From Mesostigma viride (Eukaryota; Streptophyta; Mesostigmatophyceae; Mesostigmatales; Mesostigmataceae), in the NCBI GenBank assembly GCA_009746045.1, contig RPFO01000026.1, positions 2,324,547 through 2,388,546 of the forward strand: a stretch of DNA of 64,000 nucleotides. The letters run 5' to 3'. Position numbers and translations under genes: made by a program. Below the pieces are notes generated by a model, which was given only the letters and a program-made list of their open reading frames with translations, was not told where the DNA came from and did not search any database. Shown here piece by piece: positions 11,801-26,800 of the stretch. Position 1 is the stretch's first letter, and each line of letters starts with the position of its first letter.

Positions 11801-14800
11801 CACTCCTTGTCTGTTTTATGGGCAGTATCCCCCTCTAGCCCAAGGCTCTAGCAAAACGTTCCCGGTGAGGTCGAGCTAACACCAACATCGCACTTCATGA
11901 AGCATTTCATTTTTGCCAGCTACGGTGAGACGGCTGACGACTGACACAAGACCTCACAACGAGAGTTTTACGTGTCGATGTGAGTGCGCAAATACGGCAA
12001 TGACCAGGTATATGACGCTCACTAGAGGTCGAAACAAGGAACAACTCCGCATGTTGCGCGTGCGCCAGGCGCCTTAATCCACCCTTCACACAAGAAGTAG
12101 CACTTGATAAAACATTCCAACTTTTCTCGGCCAATGAACATCCACCATTATATAATACATAAGCACGTAAACTGCATCACGGGGGTCCACCATACCTTGG
12201 CCTGGCTCCGTCGACGGACGAAGAATGGCCATGGAGGCGGGGCCAGCTGGCACCTGGTCAGGCGCCAGGTGGCCCTCGGTGGCAGCAGCCAGCAACTCAT
12301 CCTCGTGCACCCACGCAAACGCCGCCAGCTGGTGCGCCAGCACAGAGGACAGCGCCGCGGAACCTTGGGCGAGTGCGGATGCAAGTAGGCCCGTGCGGTG
12401 GCAGGAACCGAGGCGGTGCAGCGCGTTGCAGAAAGCCTGGAAATCAGGGTGGGGAGATTTAAGCGGGCAGATTAAAATATGACACACTGAGAGGGTCAAT
12501 TGCATACGTTCTTAAGAACGCAGGGTAAAGAACACACAATAACTGTCATGAAAAAAAAAGCATAGAAAAAAATAAACATGAAATTAGACATCTCTGTTAC
12601 ATCTGAATCAATCATTTCCATGACCAGAAGATGGAGTGCCCCCAAAAGAAAATAGGGAGGACTGAGGAGATGGAGTACACCTAGAAAATAGAGGACTTAG
12701 GATAGCTTGGCACGATGGCATGATGATGTCAGCCCATATCCTCCTACAGTACCCTACTGCACGATGACACGATGTTTCGTCCAATATCACAAACAGGAAT
12801 ACACGGGGCCTGGCCCCCACCCCCATGAGGGGTCCAATATGCGCTTTGAGTGGCACGTACTCTTGCCGTCGCCTCGAGAGGTGCTGCGATCCGCTCGCCA
12901 CTCCCCCCTCTGCCTAGGTCGCCACCTTGGAAGGGTGACTCCTTGAGGACACCTTGCGTTGCCGCATCGATTGCGGGGACTAAGCGCCCCCACACGTGCC
13001 TGGCAGGGATCCATGAATTCATTTGGGCATAATGATACGTACCCACAAAGCATGATGCACGGCTTATCGTGTAGTAAGTACGTTGTAAAACTTACTGGAG
13101 ATAGAGTGAGAGGGCAATGAAGACAGGAAACGCCGATAAGTTTGCAAAATTAACACCTACGAGCAGATGCAGGCTTGACGGAAGAAGCAAATGAACCAGC
13201 AGGCAGCAGCGCGAGAATACGCAGCATGTGCGGCGTCTGTGCAGGGTGCTGAGGAGAAAACCAAAACACTTCCAGCTCCTGCCTAGACATAGGCCATATC
13301 GACAATAGCATGCCATCATCCCGGTGGTGCCATTAACTAACAAATAAGCCATACAAAGACGCTGCAACCCCCCTGGACGTGACAATGGTCGTCCAGCGAC
13401 CGCCGGGCAGCAGTTGCGTGCTTGTCATCCCTCTGGCAACCAGCAACTGCAGCAGAAACATTCTGCCGTGCCTTGGTTTGTCCTAGAACTCGGGCAACCG
13501 ACTGCGGTGTCTGGGGTCACCGACGCGAAGCCTAGCCTCGAGAACATACGATGAGGATGGACGTGGTTCGCCTCCCATACAGAACGCACACGACAGCAAT
13601 CCCCCTTGTCACAGGATAATGGACGGCCCTCCCCTCTTGTCAAGATGCGACAAATGCCCTATAGGGTGCTGATGTCTTTTCATTGAGGGCCCACCCACCC
13701 TTTTGCCACCAACGTGCGCTCCCTCGAGCTTCAGCAACGGCTCGGTCATCGCTTCCCTCTATTCCAACGCTTTAATTGTTAGTTTACCATCATCATCGTT
13801 ATTACTAGTACTATTACCACTACTATTACCATTATGATGACATTTTTACTTGTAGCCGCAATTTTGTTGATAACAGCTGGTATTATCATCGGCATCATCA
13901 TCATCATCATCATTACTATTATTGCTATGATTATTGTTATCATTATTGTGATGATCATTTTTGCTATTAATCTTACACCTACCCGGACATGGCCTCGTGG
14001 AAGCAGCGTCGGATCTCTCGCTGCATCGCCACCGCCGAAGTCGAATCCAGCCCGGCGCCCGCCGCACGAGTCCCTGGCATGGATCCATTCCCTCCAGGTG
14101 CTCCGGTGCCGCCATGTGGAGCCACCACGGGCGCTTCCTCTCCAAAGCACCGGAAAGGAGACGCAGGGGCCAGCTGCTTGGTGTGCCGTATGCAGATGCG
14201 AAGCATGCTTTCTGCTGTGCGTATCTGCACCAAGGGGGGGGTGACGTCAACACAGGAAATGACACGCCAAAGGCATCGGAAGACAAAATAATTCAACAGC
14301 CTTTTCATATCGGATGCCAGAGCAGAAAACATGCCTTATGGAACCGTGCTTGCGCAAGCCATGTTGCGTAGATCAGTAAGCAGCTTGACTTACGAACATG
14401 ACAGTGCTTACTGATCGACTGAATTGTTCATCCCCGTATGTCGTCCATGGAAAAGGGCATGGCCCAGCCAGTGCACGCAGGCAAATATGCATCATCAGCA
14501 CAGGCTGTGCTCTGGTCTTACCATTTTATTTGGCACCGTACGCCATCACATGGCTACTGGCGGTATACTTGACCACTCACAGGCATGCACACACAGGGTG
14601 ACCCCCAGCCATGTAATCCACGCATTGTTGACCAGCAACTCTTCGGAACGCTTGGTTGGCACGTAATACGAGTGGGTGGCAGTTTCCTAGAGGACACGGG
14701 GGTGGCAGATGGGTGTTGGTGGATGGAGAACTGATGAAAGAGGGTGGCAGCGGATGTGTGCGGGGAGCCAGTGTATATGTGTGGGTGGAAAACACCGTAT

Positions 14801-17800
14801 TATATATTATATTTAGCAATATTCGATGAGGGTGCGTAGTCATGACAATCGCACGAGGACTAGCTTGGAAGTTGGAACTACCTTGTGTTGTACCATAGTG
14901 CAAAGATTTGTGCTTATTCTTATCCTTACTTATTCTTATTTATTTTAATTTGTTTTTAGGTGTCGGTCGCCAGCTGATGCAACACTCAGCACCGATCGCA
15001 GAAGGCCCTGTGTACGCCCCAGCAACCCTTGGCCTTGTTCAACGCTTTGCAACTCTTGCAGTGGTCAGCGGCACACCAATGCCCATGCACATACACGTAC
15101 CGATCGCACGAGACCTTGACGGTGTCGCAGCAGAGAGGGCAAACTCCCCGCCATGGGTGCAGGCGTGCAAGGGATCCACGGCAGGGCGGCTAGAGGCTCT
15201 GTTGCAGCGTGCGAGACTCGCTCTGTTGCGGCGTGCGAGAATGCCTCTGTTTCCCAGCACTGGGCCACTGCAAAGCATTCCCTGATCGCCGCGCGCCAGA
15301 GCGTCCCAGGAGCCGGCGGGGCCGGGCCAGGTGCCCCCGCAGGGTGCAAGGGTGCCGTCCCAGGGACCGCGACAGGTGCATCCGGAGACGGGGTGAATGG
15401 AAGGGTTGGAATGAGTGCACTGGCGTCGGGGAGGCCTGAACTTGTGGGAAAGGTTCCGGACATTTCGACGTGCACCCCTGGGAATGCTGGAGTCATGGCT
15501 ATGGGAGGGATGGTGGGTGGGGATGGTACCGCCCCACCTGCCCACCGGCTTTGGACGAGCTGCCATGTGGCGGCCAGGGAGTCGGCAACTTGAGCCAGGG
15601 CAGCCTCTTGTTCTTGCAGCCGCGAGTGCCGGCCGCACTCTTGCGTCCTGGCCAAGAATGGGACAAGCATTGAAGAGGCATCATCGTCAGCAGGCCATTG
15701 AAGACTTTGCTATGTACAGTGACTTATTTTTTATGCTCATGGCGGACTTTGCTATGTAAAGTGGCGTACTATTAACGCTCAATGAGGAACTTGCTATGTG
15801 AAGTGGCTTCCTATTAGCGCTTCGAGGGCGACCGTTACTGATAGGCACTGTGGAGGACAGTCCCATGTTGAGCAATACATATGACAGTTACGATGACGCC
15901 ACGCACACATTGTTGCCTGACTAGATACCACTATCACTGTTCTGGGCAAATGCATAAGCACCAGACAGCTGAGCATCAAGCAGACGGCCACCGGCGCGGC
16001 GAGGGGTATGGGTTTTAGGGTGTAGGGTGTAAGGTGTAGGGTTTAGCTTGGAGGTTCTAGCTTACCATGTGGGATGGCCCGCCGATTCCGGTGGTTGCGG
16101 CTGACACTGCGGGTGTGCAGAGTCATCCCCTCGTGCCTTTGCCGCATCGCATCGCGCCGCGAGTGGGATGAGGGCGTCCAGCTGCGCGGCGACCCTTGCG
16201 ACATCAGCTTCCGCCTGCGTGATTTGAGTCATCGTGAGGATGTCCTTGGTTAGGGTTCTGGCAAAGCACCTTGAAGTGTTTCGGCAAAGCTGGGAATTCT
16301 CATCTCAGCAAGGAGAGCATATTTCTTTCAGTTATATTTGTATTTCAATCAATTACTACTATTTATTAAAATTTTAAAATCAGTTAAATTTAATAAATGA
16401 TCTAAAGCCATAGGAATGGGGCCAAGATGCAAGCTTAGGTCCTAGTATGGACCATCACGCATACGCGCCATGAGAGCAACACCGGTGCAGAAATACTAGG
16501 GGTGATCCAAGCATCAACCATTACACCCACACGCACTAAACGTCCTGGGTAATAGTCCAAACATAGACCACCATCCATACGTCCTATGTCAGCATGGTGA
16601 GTTGTCCTATGCCCACACATGAGAATGGGGCAAAAGTACAGCCGATAGCCTTCACATAGACCACCACCCACATGCACGATGTGAGGTTAAGTCATGATTA
16701 CATGCAAGCAGGGAGGACGCCAATGGTGATTCAAGCAAGCGGCCAATGGGGAGATGCCAATCAGGACAACGAGCGCTCCACTTGTACCCCCCCACCCCAC
16801 CCCACCCCGCCCAGCCCCACGAGACACTCCTTGCACCCCTCCTGCACCCGGCTCACCAATGTCACGGTGGCGTCATCGGAGTAGGCCATCGCCTGCGCCG
16901 CGCCCAGTAGATGAGGCAGGACGCTCTCCTGTGCGACAAACAGCCACGGGAGACACACAAATTATAGTATTACAACTACTTTACTGTTCCGTAAATATTG
17001 ATTTTTAATATTGATAATTATTTTCTAAATAGCATACTTTGCCATGGGCCGGACAGCGGATGGAAATGGCAGCAGGATGACAAAGGATAGGAGTAGTAGG
17101 CACACGAACATTGGCTATTTAGTGCTCTGGATTATGCCAGCAATCTCGCCACCAAGATCAAACTAAATTCAAAGAAACCGTGATAGGCTCAGCCAATCGT
17201 GACGCACTTTGGCGATACGTCGCGGCAGTTCTTTTACACGCTGGAGTGTGGCCACAATCGACCTCATCAGATTATCAGCAATCATGAGATTATTAGCAAT
17301 CACGACCACCCGTTCTGGGTGAGAAATATTCCATGCGCTAGCCCGTAGAAGAGCTCTGGGCCATGGCGCAACTTCGCGACGCAGCACGCAAGTCGGCATA
17401 TCCAGGCAGCATGCGAGGCACCTTGTGACGTGCCTTGTGAGGTGCACAAGGCGACAAACATGAACGGGTGCCATGGGCTATACATACCGATTATGATATG
17501 GAGAAAACCACCCCCGTGGGCTGTGCATATCTATCCCTCGACTTACAAAAAGATGGGAAGCAATCGAGAACAGGGAAAAGCGACACCTTCTAAAGAAGGG
17601 GTTGCCCCCGAATAGCCTAGATAAACATCTCATAACCAACTCACCTCCAACCGAACCAAGGCCGCATAGCACTCATGCGCGTGCAACCTCAGCGCCGCCA
17701 GCGCTTCGCCTGTTGGCTTTCCGCCCGTCTGGACGCCACCGTTGCCACTAGAACAGTGGTACCCTACCTCTTCATCCTGGCCAGTACTGCTGCCATCCGT

Positions 17801-20800
17801 CACCTGTTGTCCCGCCACTGCGTGGCCAGCGCGGCTGCCCTCGGCCTCAGGAGAGGGGAGAGCCATCCGCTGTCCTATCCCTTGCAGTACTGCGATGACG
17901 TCCAAAGAGGCACAAATAGACTCCAGCATCCGTAACAACTCCGCTGGCTGCCCTTCTGGCCCTGGCTGCTCTTCTGAGAACCCACCACTGCGCCCAATTC
18001 TTGCTATGGCATCCGCTCCGTTCACGATCTCGGACACCGTAGTGACCTGGTCACAAACGCCTGCACCTCGGGCATTGTCCTCGGGAGCTTCTAGGTCTGG
18101 CATGCCGTCCAGGAGCTCATGTAACATGAACGCGACTTCCGTATCCTGACAGAGCTGAACACCGGCAGAGTGTTGCGTGCCTCTCATGCCTCCACCCTCT
18201 CCCTCTGCCGGAGCTCCACTCGCAAGACCGCCACCAGTCACTTGGCCACCGTAATGCTGCGAGACGCAACCAGCCATTCGTTTAAGCTCTGCAGCCACCA
18301 GCGCACGCCACAGCCCACGCACACCGCCCTCCTCGCCGCCCCTGCTCCCCTGCCCGTCCCCGTCACCACCCTCATTACTTTGAGCGGGGAAGCTCCCACT
18401 GTTTTGACACGCGGTCCTGTGCCCGCTCGCACGCCTGCCTTCATTACCGTCACCATCCCTGTCTCGCCCGCTACTATCATCCGTCCCCATCCACCTCGCC
18501 TCCAGGTCGGTCGAACCACGGAGAACCGCCGCCACCCAAGCCGTCACATCGACCCCCGTGCCTGTCACCATGCTACTGCTCTTGTTACCGACTGCCCCAA
18601 CGCCACTTAGCCCTCCCCTTCTGGGCGCCGTGACAGATGCATGAAGAAGAAGACACTCATGCACTTCTTCTGCCACACCCTGCGCGTGTGCCAGTGACTC
18701 ATCCCTGCAGGACGCAGCCTCCTGTAGCCTTACAGTGACCTCCCTGGCTTGCTCCCCCTCGGCTTCCTGTGCCTCCAATCGCAGGAGGAGGTACTGCCGC
18801 ACCACGTCACCGCGGGGGCCGGGGCCCATCCCCGTGGTGGCGTCTGTCAGAACAAGCCCAGCACCTGCGGGGCCACCGGAATTAGCGGGTTCCAAAGGGG
18901 CCCAGGGACCTGGCACTCCAACCATGCTTGCCCCTACTAGGGGATGTGGGAACGAAGGGAGGGATGCTTTATCTCCACTAGCATCCATCACCGGCCCAAC
19001 CATCCCGCCCGGCCCGCCCGGCCCAACCATGCCAACAGGTCCGCTAGGCGTCGGCAGTGGGAACGGAACTAATGACGGCAGTGCCAATGACGATGCAGAA
19101 TCAGAACCAGAACCAGAACCACAACCAGAACCAGAACCAGAGCCAGAACCAGCACTCTCCAATCCAGGCAGTTCACACGAGGGGTTGGCCCCACGAAGGC
19201 TAGTGGCGGGATGGTCCTGGACACCACACCGGGAGAGAAACCCCATGGCGTCTGTCACGGTGGCCAGGTCGGGACACCTGGCCGCCGCCACCAGGGCCCC
19301 GGTCCATTCGTCACGGCGTGACCTGCGCAAGTAGTCCCCCGGGAGCAGGTGGCGCAGCGCGTCCCCGTACCCGCCCAGCGCGCGCTGGAGGGCTGCCAGG
19401 TGGCGCTCCACGGATGCGAGCGGCGGCAGAATCAGCGCGTCCGCTCGCTCGCACAGCGGGAGCAGACGTGCCAGGACCGCATCCGGCAACCCATTCAAAG
19501 CATTCGCATCAGCTGCTGGCAAGGTAGCATTCACAAAACGAGCACCTGGCAGTCCATGGGGAAGATTGCCACCCGGCAAGGCATGGGGACCTGGGGCGCA
19601 CCGCGGGGTGCTACTGCTACCACCCGCATCGGGAAACAGCGCCGCCTGGAGAGAGAGCCCCGAGGCCCCCACCTGCGGAACGTTTTGGGGCAGCACCACG
19701 CCTTGCACCTGCGAAACGCTTTGCTCCACGAGGGTGGCCCCCGAGCTTGTCGTCGCAGCAGGGAAACCAGAAGAAGTGGTCAAAGGCACGACAGGGGAAG
19801 CGAGGGATGCACTTGTCCCATGGGGCACTGGCGCTTGGCAAGATTCGAAAGACTTCGGATGCACCACCAGCCCCTGAGCCGGCCCAGAAACCACGCTCTC
19901 TTCCATCATCAGAATGCTCACTCGAGTCAAGAAGGCCTCGGTCTCTTCCAGGCACACCCGCGCCGCCTCCTGGACCCTGTCCGTCTGGAACGCGGCCAGG
20001 CTCGTTGCGTCCGCCAGCATGCCCCGCGCCACCTGGAGTGCCGCCATCCCACGGTCGGCCCCCGCACGCGTCGCCGGTTCATTGTTTCTTAATTCTTCCG
20101 CACGGCGCGCCGCCCTGGCCTCCCGCCACAGTGCCTCTCGGCATCCCTCGCGGGCGGCCAGAAAACCGCGGGCGCTGGTGAGCAGGCGGGTGGCGGCTGC
20201 AGAGATACTTTGCAACCATCGGTCCATGCCCCTGCTGGCATCCGTCTCCCATCCCTCAGCACCCGCTCCTGTTATCTCCGCACACATTATGCTTCCATCC
20301 CCGCCCATTCTCTTTGCAACGTGCCCGTCGAGCTCCAAACTCGCGCCTCCTGTCCTCGCACCCGCCTCCTGCGTCTCCATGCCACCCACCCCCGTTCCCT
20401 TCCCACTCGCCACTGCACCCTCGGCATCTCTCACCCCTTGCCCCTTGCACTCGGCCCCCGAGTACACCCCCTCCGCCTCCAAGAACACTTCCTTCATCCG
20501 GCACAGGAACACCGCGAGCCCTGCCAGCATCTCCATTTGCTGGCGATCAAGCACGTCGTCACCGCCACCAAACGTCGGCAATGGCCGCGGCACGTGAGCC
20601 GGTTGACCCTGACCAGGATGTTCAACGCCAACCCCGCCACCGCCTCGCATGTGTACGATGGGACCCGCTGCCACTCCCCCTCCCCCTCCGCTTCCTCCCC
20701 ACGCCACGCTGGGATCGGTCACAAACGAGGTGACGAGCGGCAGAATCAGATCCCTGCTCTCCCTCAACGTCGCCAGTGCCACCTGGCACCCGGCACGGAA

Positions 20801-23800
20801 CGCCCCCTCCACCCCCGTGGCCCCCAGCGCGCGCACCAGCATCTGTGTGAGCCGAAACGGGACCAGCTCTGGCACGCGCAGCCGCCGCCCGCGCTCAAAG
20901 CACACGTTGTAGTCGATATGGACCACCTCCCCCGTGACGGGATCCAGAAGAATGTTGTCCAGGTGGCGGTCGCCGACCCCAAGGACATACCCGACCATGC
21001 TGGCTGCCGCAACGCTCCTAGTGAATTTCTGCTGCCGCCGCCACCAGTCGCTGATACTGGCAGCCCCAAGCCACAGCTCGCGCTCCAATAAATGCCGCGG
21101 CGCCTCGCGCATGAGTTCTCGGAGGGCTGACTTGAGCACGTCGGAGGGCCACGCCGCACGTGGCAGCGCCAGCAGGCCCCGGGACCGCAGCAACGGGAGC
21201 ACCTTGCTGTAGAAGAGCTCGGCGGGGCGAAGCACCCCAGCGGCATCGTCGTCGTCATCCTCTCCAGGGGCCGCATTGGCGTTATCACCTTGTGAAGCAG
21301 GTGGTGAGCCCTCGCCGATGTCATCGTCACCGCCAGCGCCAGCGATTTTAGCACCTGCTTTGGTCGCCGCTTGAATCCCATCGCCGTCCCCATCCTCATC
21401 CTCATCCTCATCCCCATCCCCATCTCCCCCCTCTTCCCCATCATTCTCGCTGTTATCACCATCACCATCGCCATCACTCTCAGACCCTGTTTGTGAACCC
21501 CCAGCAATGCTGCTGCCCGCGGCAGCTTTACCACGCTTGCCGCCTGCCCCCTTACGCCGAGCCGCACCATCTCCCGCCACCATCCCAGCCTCCTTTCCTG
21601 CCCTATCGCCCTCGACTAGACCCCCACCGCCCTCTCCATCCTCCCCGCTTGACACCAGCTCCTCCTGGGACCAGGGACCCTGGGACGACCCTGACGCGCC
21701 GCCTAGTGCTTTCTGCCCGCTCTCCAGCTCTCCACCGCCTGCGGTGTCCGCAGGCCGGTTCCTGCCCACAGGCTCTGGGCCCGGTGGCAAGGATGGCTGC
21801 ATGGATGGGACAGCTCGAACTTGGGCTTCCGCGCTCGCGGCCTGATCACTTGCAGGATGGGCACATGACGTATCCGCACTTGCGGCCTGTGGCCGCCGCT
21901 GCGGGTGTTGAGGGGCCCCACCCGAGGCACTCGCCTGGCCTCGCGCTTGTGCTGGCGCCGGCACGTATCCCATTGCTGGTGGCGGCACTGAGCCGGTTTT
22001 CAACGATGGCGGGGGGTTTGCTAGGGCCGCTGCCGTGGCGGCGGCGCCTGCTGCCGCTGCCACCTGTCGCAGCTGCCACGCCTTGTAGAGTGCGAAGAGG
22101 GGGCTCGCGCCCGTCACCCATTGGATGAGGCCCGCGCTGCGAGAGATGGGGATCACAGCGTATGCGCGCGTGTGCAGGCCGTGCGGCCGCGTGGGCATGC
22201 CCCGTAGGGCGGGAGGCATCCCCGATGCCGAGGCCAATCCCTGCGAAGCGATTCCCATTTGAGAGGCGGGCGACCGAGCCAAATCCGCCCGGTGTTCAAA
22301 CGGTAAGGTCTTGCGGTCCTGCGAGGCGGATGCAGCGCGACCCCGGGATGCGGACTGGAAGACGCCGCCAGCAGAAGCAGGAGCTGATGGAGCTGCAGCA
22401 GCAGAAGAAGACGCAGGAGAAGAGAAAGAGCCAGAAAAGGGAGAAGGGGTTGAAGAGGCGGAACGGGCGGAAGGAGGACAAGAAGGCAGAGCGGACAGGT
22501 AGCCCGGCCTGCCCCCCCGCAGCTGCCCGTTCATCACCCCGATAAGCTGCATGACGTGCGCATCCAGCCTCAGGTCCTCGTGCCCCTTGAGCAAGTATGC
22601 GTGCTGGCACCCATCACTCGCCAGAAGCGCCACCCGCTTGGGGCGCGTCTTGGTCATCATGACGACCACCTCCGGGCCGAGGGAGGCCACAGTGACGGGT
22701 GCCAGGATGGGGTAGCTGGGACGTGCCGCTGCCGTGGCGGGTGCTAGGCTACAACTAAGGAAGGAGTTGCCCTCGACCCCAGAGTGGCCACTCTTTGATT
22801 GCCCAAATTGGTCACCGATTGGTGGCCCCAGGTGAATACTGGGGGATCCACCCGCCGAACCCGGCAGCGGCAGCGCCACCCCCCGGAGCGCATCCAGCCC
22901 CGGCGACAAATCACGGAGTGCCAGCTGGCGCCGCGCCTTCATGGCCGACTGCAGCAGTGCCGCGGCCGACTTGAGAGGCGCGAGCACTGCCGCGATGTCG
23001 AGTACAAGGCCAGTACCCCTAGCAACCGCCACATCAAGCACCAGGCCAGTACCATGCTGGGCAGCGGGAACCTCCCCTTGTTCCTTGCTACCCTGGTCCC
23101 CCTCGCTCCATGTTTGAACAGGGCCCCCTTGTCGTTCCTCTTCGCCCGGGGCCATAAAAGAGGCGGGAAGAGACTCCCCCTTCCTCCCCCCCTCTCCAAT
23201 CGGGGCATGCCTTCCTGTCCTCGGTGGCGGGTCACCCCGGGGGGTCATGGGTTCAACTGCCTCCCCGGCAGGGTGACTCATCATCGTCGACGCAGCAGGC
23301 TGACCCGTCGGCATGGCCGCCTGTGCCAGCTGGCGAAATTCCGCGATGGCGGTCCGTACGGATGGAAGCAGTGCCTCCTGGAACCACCGCTCATGAGGCG
23401 TGCGCGCCGGCCGTGATGATGCCAGCAGCTTGGTTTCGAGGACGTGCAGTGCGGGCGCGCATACTGCCGCCCATTTCGCGGCTTGAAGGCGTGCGCGCTG
23501 ATTGAGTCGCAGATCTTGCTGTCGTTGCTCCTGTTGCTGCCCATGCTTTTGCTGCTCCTGTAGCTGCTCTGTTTGGAGTTGCTCTTTTATATGTTGCTGC
23601 TGGTTTAGTCGCGGCGGCTGCTCTTCTTGCATGCCCTGTGTCTCTTTGTCCCGCAGCTCTCGGTTTTCTTCTGGCTCCCGTCCCCACCCCTGCCCCTGCC
23701 CCTTCCACTGCCTCCCACCCCCTCCTTGCTCCTGCCCCGCCACCCCTCGATGGCCCGCCCCCTTGGCCACCATGGCTGCACGCCGCGCCAGGTCCCCCTG

Positions 23801-26800
23801 GACCCCTGCCAGGGTGGTCACCCACTCCTCGGCCGGCAGGCAGGTGATCGCCGCAAGCTCGCCCACGAACAGGCTGGCGTCCACCACCATGCGGGGCCAC
23901 CGCTGGGCCAGCCGCCCCATGACCACCTCCAAGCTGGGGCACACTAGCGACACGCCTCTCCTCTGGTCATCATCATTTTGGCACGCGCGCGGCAACTCTC
24001 CCTCTTGCCCTTGCTTCCTCTGCTCATCATCGCTCTGCTCATCCTTCCTCTCATCCCCGTGCTCTTCTGGCAGCCGTCCCTGCCCCCCATCCACGCAAAC
24101 CGTGCCCATCCCTCGTGCTCCTCGCCCCGCACCTACATCCCCCACGGTCCATACGGGCGCCACCTGTCGAGGCCCCGGGACATCCAGCGCCCCCAGGCTC
24201 TCCCCACACCGCTCTCCCACCACCGCCCTCCCATCCACACTACTATTCTCTGTGCCACGAGATAACCCGCCTGTGATTGTCCTGCTGGCAACCGGCACTC
24301 CTGCCATCGGATCCTCCGGTATCGACCTCCCGCCCCATTCCGCCAAGAGCGGGTACACCACCGCGCCCGGCCTGGCCTCAGCAAACGCCTGCAGTACCCC
24401 ACACACCTGCCGCCGCACGGCACCACCGCCGTACCCTCCCAGGCACGCAAACAGCTGGGGGAGGAGCTCACACCAAACCTCCAGGGGGGTGGCCTGCCAT
24501 CCGGCACGGAACTCACCCTCGAGATCCCTTCCACACCTTAGCAGGAGAGACAGGAGACGAAGCAGCGCCGATAGCTGTGTGGCGGGAGAGGCGGACCGGC
24601 CTAAGCCTGACGCCAGTCCTAGACCAGGCGACAGACCCAAACCTGGCAACGGCCCTAGACCGGATGATTTGGGCACGGTGTCCACGTTCCTTGGGGCGGC
24701 ATTTGCGTTTTCCTTGCCTATGCCACCTGCTGCATAGCCGCCGTCATCCGCCACGCCCCTCGTCGCTGCCCCACCCACTCCCTCCCCGCCCATCCTCGTC
24801 CCGGCCTCGTCCTCACCGTCCTCCACAGCACCATAGCCAGCTGTCTCGGCAGACATATCCACACCAGCCGAGAGAGCCCCATCGCTGTGCCCATCTGCGC
24901 CCTCGCATCGGTGGTTAGCACCGACACCGTCACCGCCGCCGCTTCGTGACAGCTGCAGGTATCGAAAATAGCCACGCATGGCTTCCCGGGCCAGACCCAC
25001 CGATTGTGCCCGCCTGCGGTGCCAAATCGCCATCAAGCCAGACAATGCCACGTCCACGGGTCCCTGTCCCTCGTCTCTCCCAGCCGTAACCTTGTTTATA
25101 GAAATTGCTTCATCGATGTCGACTGCAGCCATGTATTGAACAGAGGCACCCCCCGCCAGGGTGCCCCCCGCTTGCCTCCCTCCCTCTGCTGCTGCCAGCC
25201 ACGAGGTCTCGAGCAGCTCGTGCAGCATGGCTTGCGCCTGGCGGGCCGAGGTCGCGGGTTGCAGGGGGAACTGCGGGGGTTGCGGACAGAGTTATGAGCA
25301 GGATTGCGAGTCAAAAGGGGAGGAAGAAATGAGGAAAAGAGAAGGAAAGAGAATGAGCCCCCAATCGCTCTATTGGGCACTTGGGCGTGTGAGGCAGACG
25401 CTCGCGGGAACTGGAGCGGGCTCAAGGAGGGATCACGCCACAGACAACTCACTTGCAAAACAAGTGATGAGAAAACGATATTAGAGAACGAGGATTCTGG
25501 GGCCCAGGCCCAGGCCAATATGCTTCAACGAGCCACTGTAAAAATTATCTTGAAAGGCATATAAACAACATTGTTGATGCTTGACCAGCGTCGAAGGGCA
25601 AGCATGCAAACCAATAGCATCTATTTTTGGATGAAGAGGAAGGTAAGACGACGGTGAGAGAAGGGCAACAGGAGGGCAAGAGGAGGGCAAGGTGAGCGCA
25701 AGAGGAGGGCAAGAGGAGGGCAAGAGGAGGGCAAGAGGAGGGCAAGCGGAGGGCAAGGGGAGGGCAAGGGGAGGGCAAGGGGAGGGCAAGGGGAGGGCAA
25801 GAGGAGGGCAAGCGGAAGGCAAGGGGAGGGCAAGGGGAGGGCAAGGGGAGGGCAAGGGGAGGGCAAGGGGAGGGCAAGGGGAGGGCAAGGGGAGGGCAAG
25901 GGAGGGCAAGGGGAGGGCAAGGGGAGGGCAAGGGGAGGGCAAGGGGAGGCCAAGGGGAGGGCAAGGGGAGGGCAAGGGGAGGGCAAGGGGAGGGCAAGGG
26001 GAGGGCAAGGGGAGGGCAAGGGGAGGGCAAGGGGAGGGCAAGGGGAGGGCAAGGGGAGGCCAAGGGGAGGGCAAGAGGAGGGCAAGGGGAGGGCAAGGGG
26101 AGGGCAAGGGGAGGGCAAGGGGAGGGCAAGGGAGGGCAAGGGGAGGGCAAGGGGAGGGCATGTTTAGATGGACATGCGCACACAAATGGAACAGTGTGCT
26201 CACCAATCTCAAAAGCATAACATAAACATTTCATTGTGTCAAAAAAAAGCAAATACGGTACAGATGTCAACATGTCTATCCCCCACGTCGGGTGCCTGCT
26301 TGAGAAAAAGCTTGACGACCACTCCAGGAAAGAAAGGAAAACTGATGCAACAACGGACCTTATCCATGCCCTCCATATACCCGCTCAAACCTTTTAGATT
26401 AGCTGACATGATAAAGCCCGTTTTGGCAAATACCTGCTCAAGCCCGTCCCCTGGCCCACACGCCGGCTGTGCCGAGAGCAACACGTTGGTGATGGATGCC
26501 AGCAGGCCCTCCTCTCCCGTTACCAGGCCATCCAGCAGGCCGCCTTTGTCGCTGCCCGCACGACACATGCTGCCAACACCATTTGCTGCACCAGCATCAG
26601 GGCTGGTGCGAGCGCCCGCGCGACTGACGCCATGACCAGCCCTGGGAGGGCCAGGACCCAGACTCCCAGAAATCCCATGCCCGAGCAGGGGAAAACTAAC
26701 TGACTGATCCATCGCTGGCTGACCTGTCCCCGAACCATCGGCAGGATTATTGAAGGAGCCCGTCATGGAAGAGCTGCCAGAGTTGTCTGGGGATAAGCGC

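Noticed and set aside
17169-17474. Extra SMG1 exon encoding [14 protein letters not shown]
   Set aside because: Its acceptor would need one leftover base, but exon 25 ends in phase 0 and joins exon 26 directly.
18735-24918. Long plus-strand ORFs opposite SMG1 exon 25
   Set aside because: Antisense shadows of a GC-rich coding exon without motifs or splice context of their own.
25481-26273. Proline/leucine-rich minus-strand proteins and their plus-strand partner
   Set aside because: Pure translation of the GAGGGCAAGGG array.
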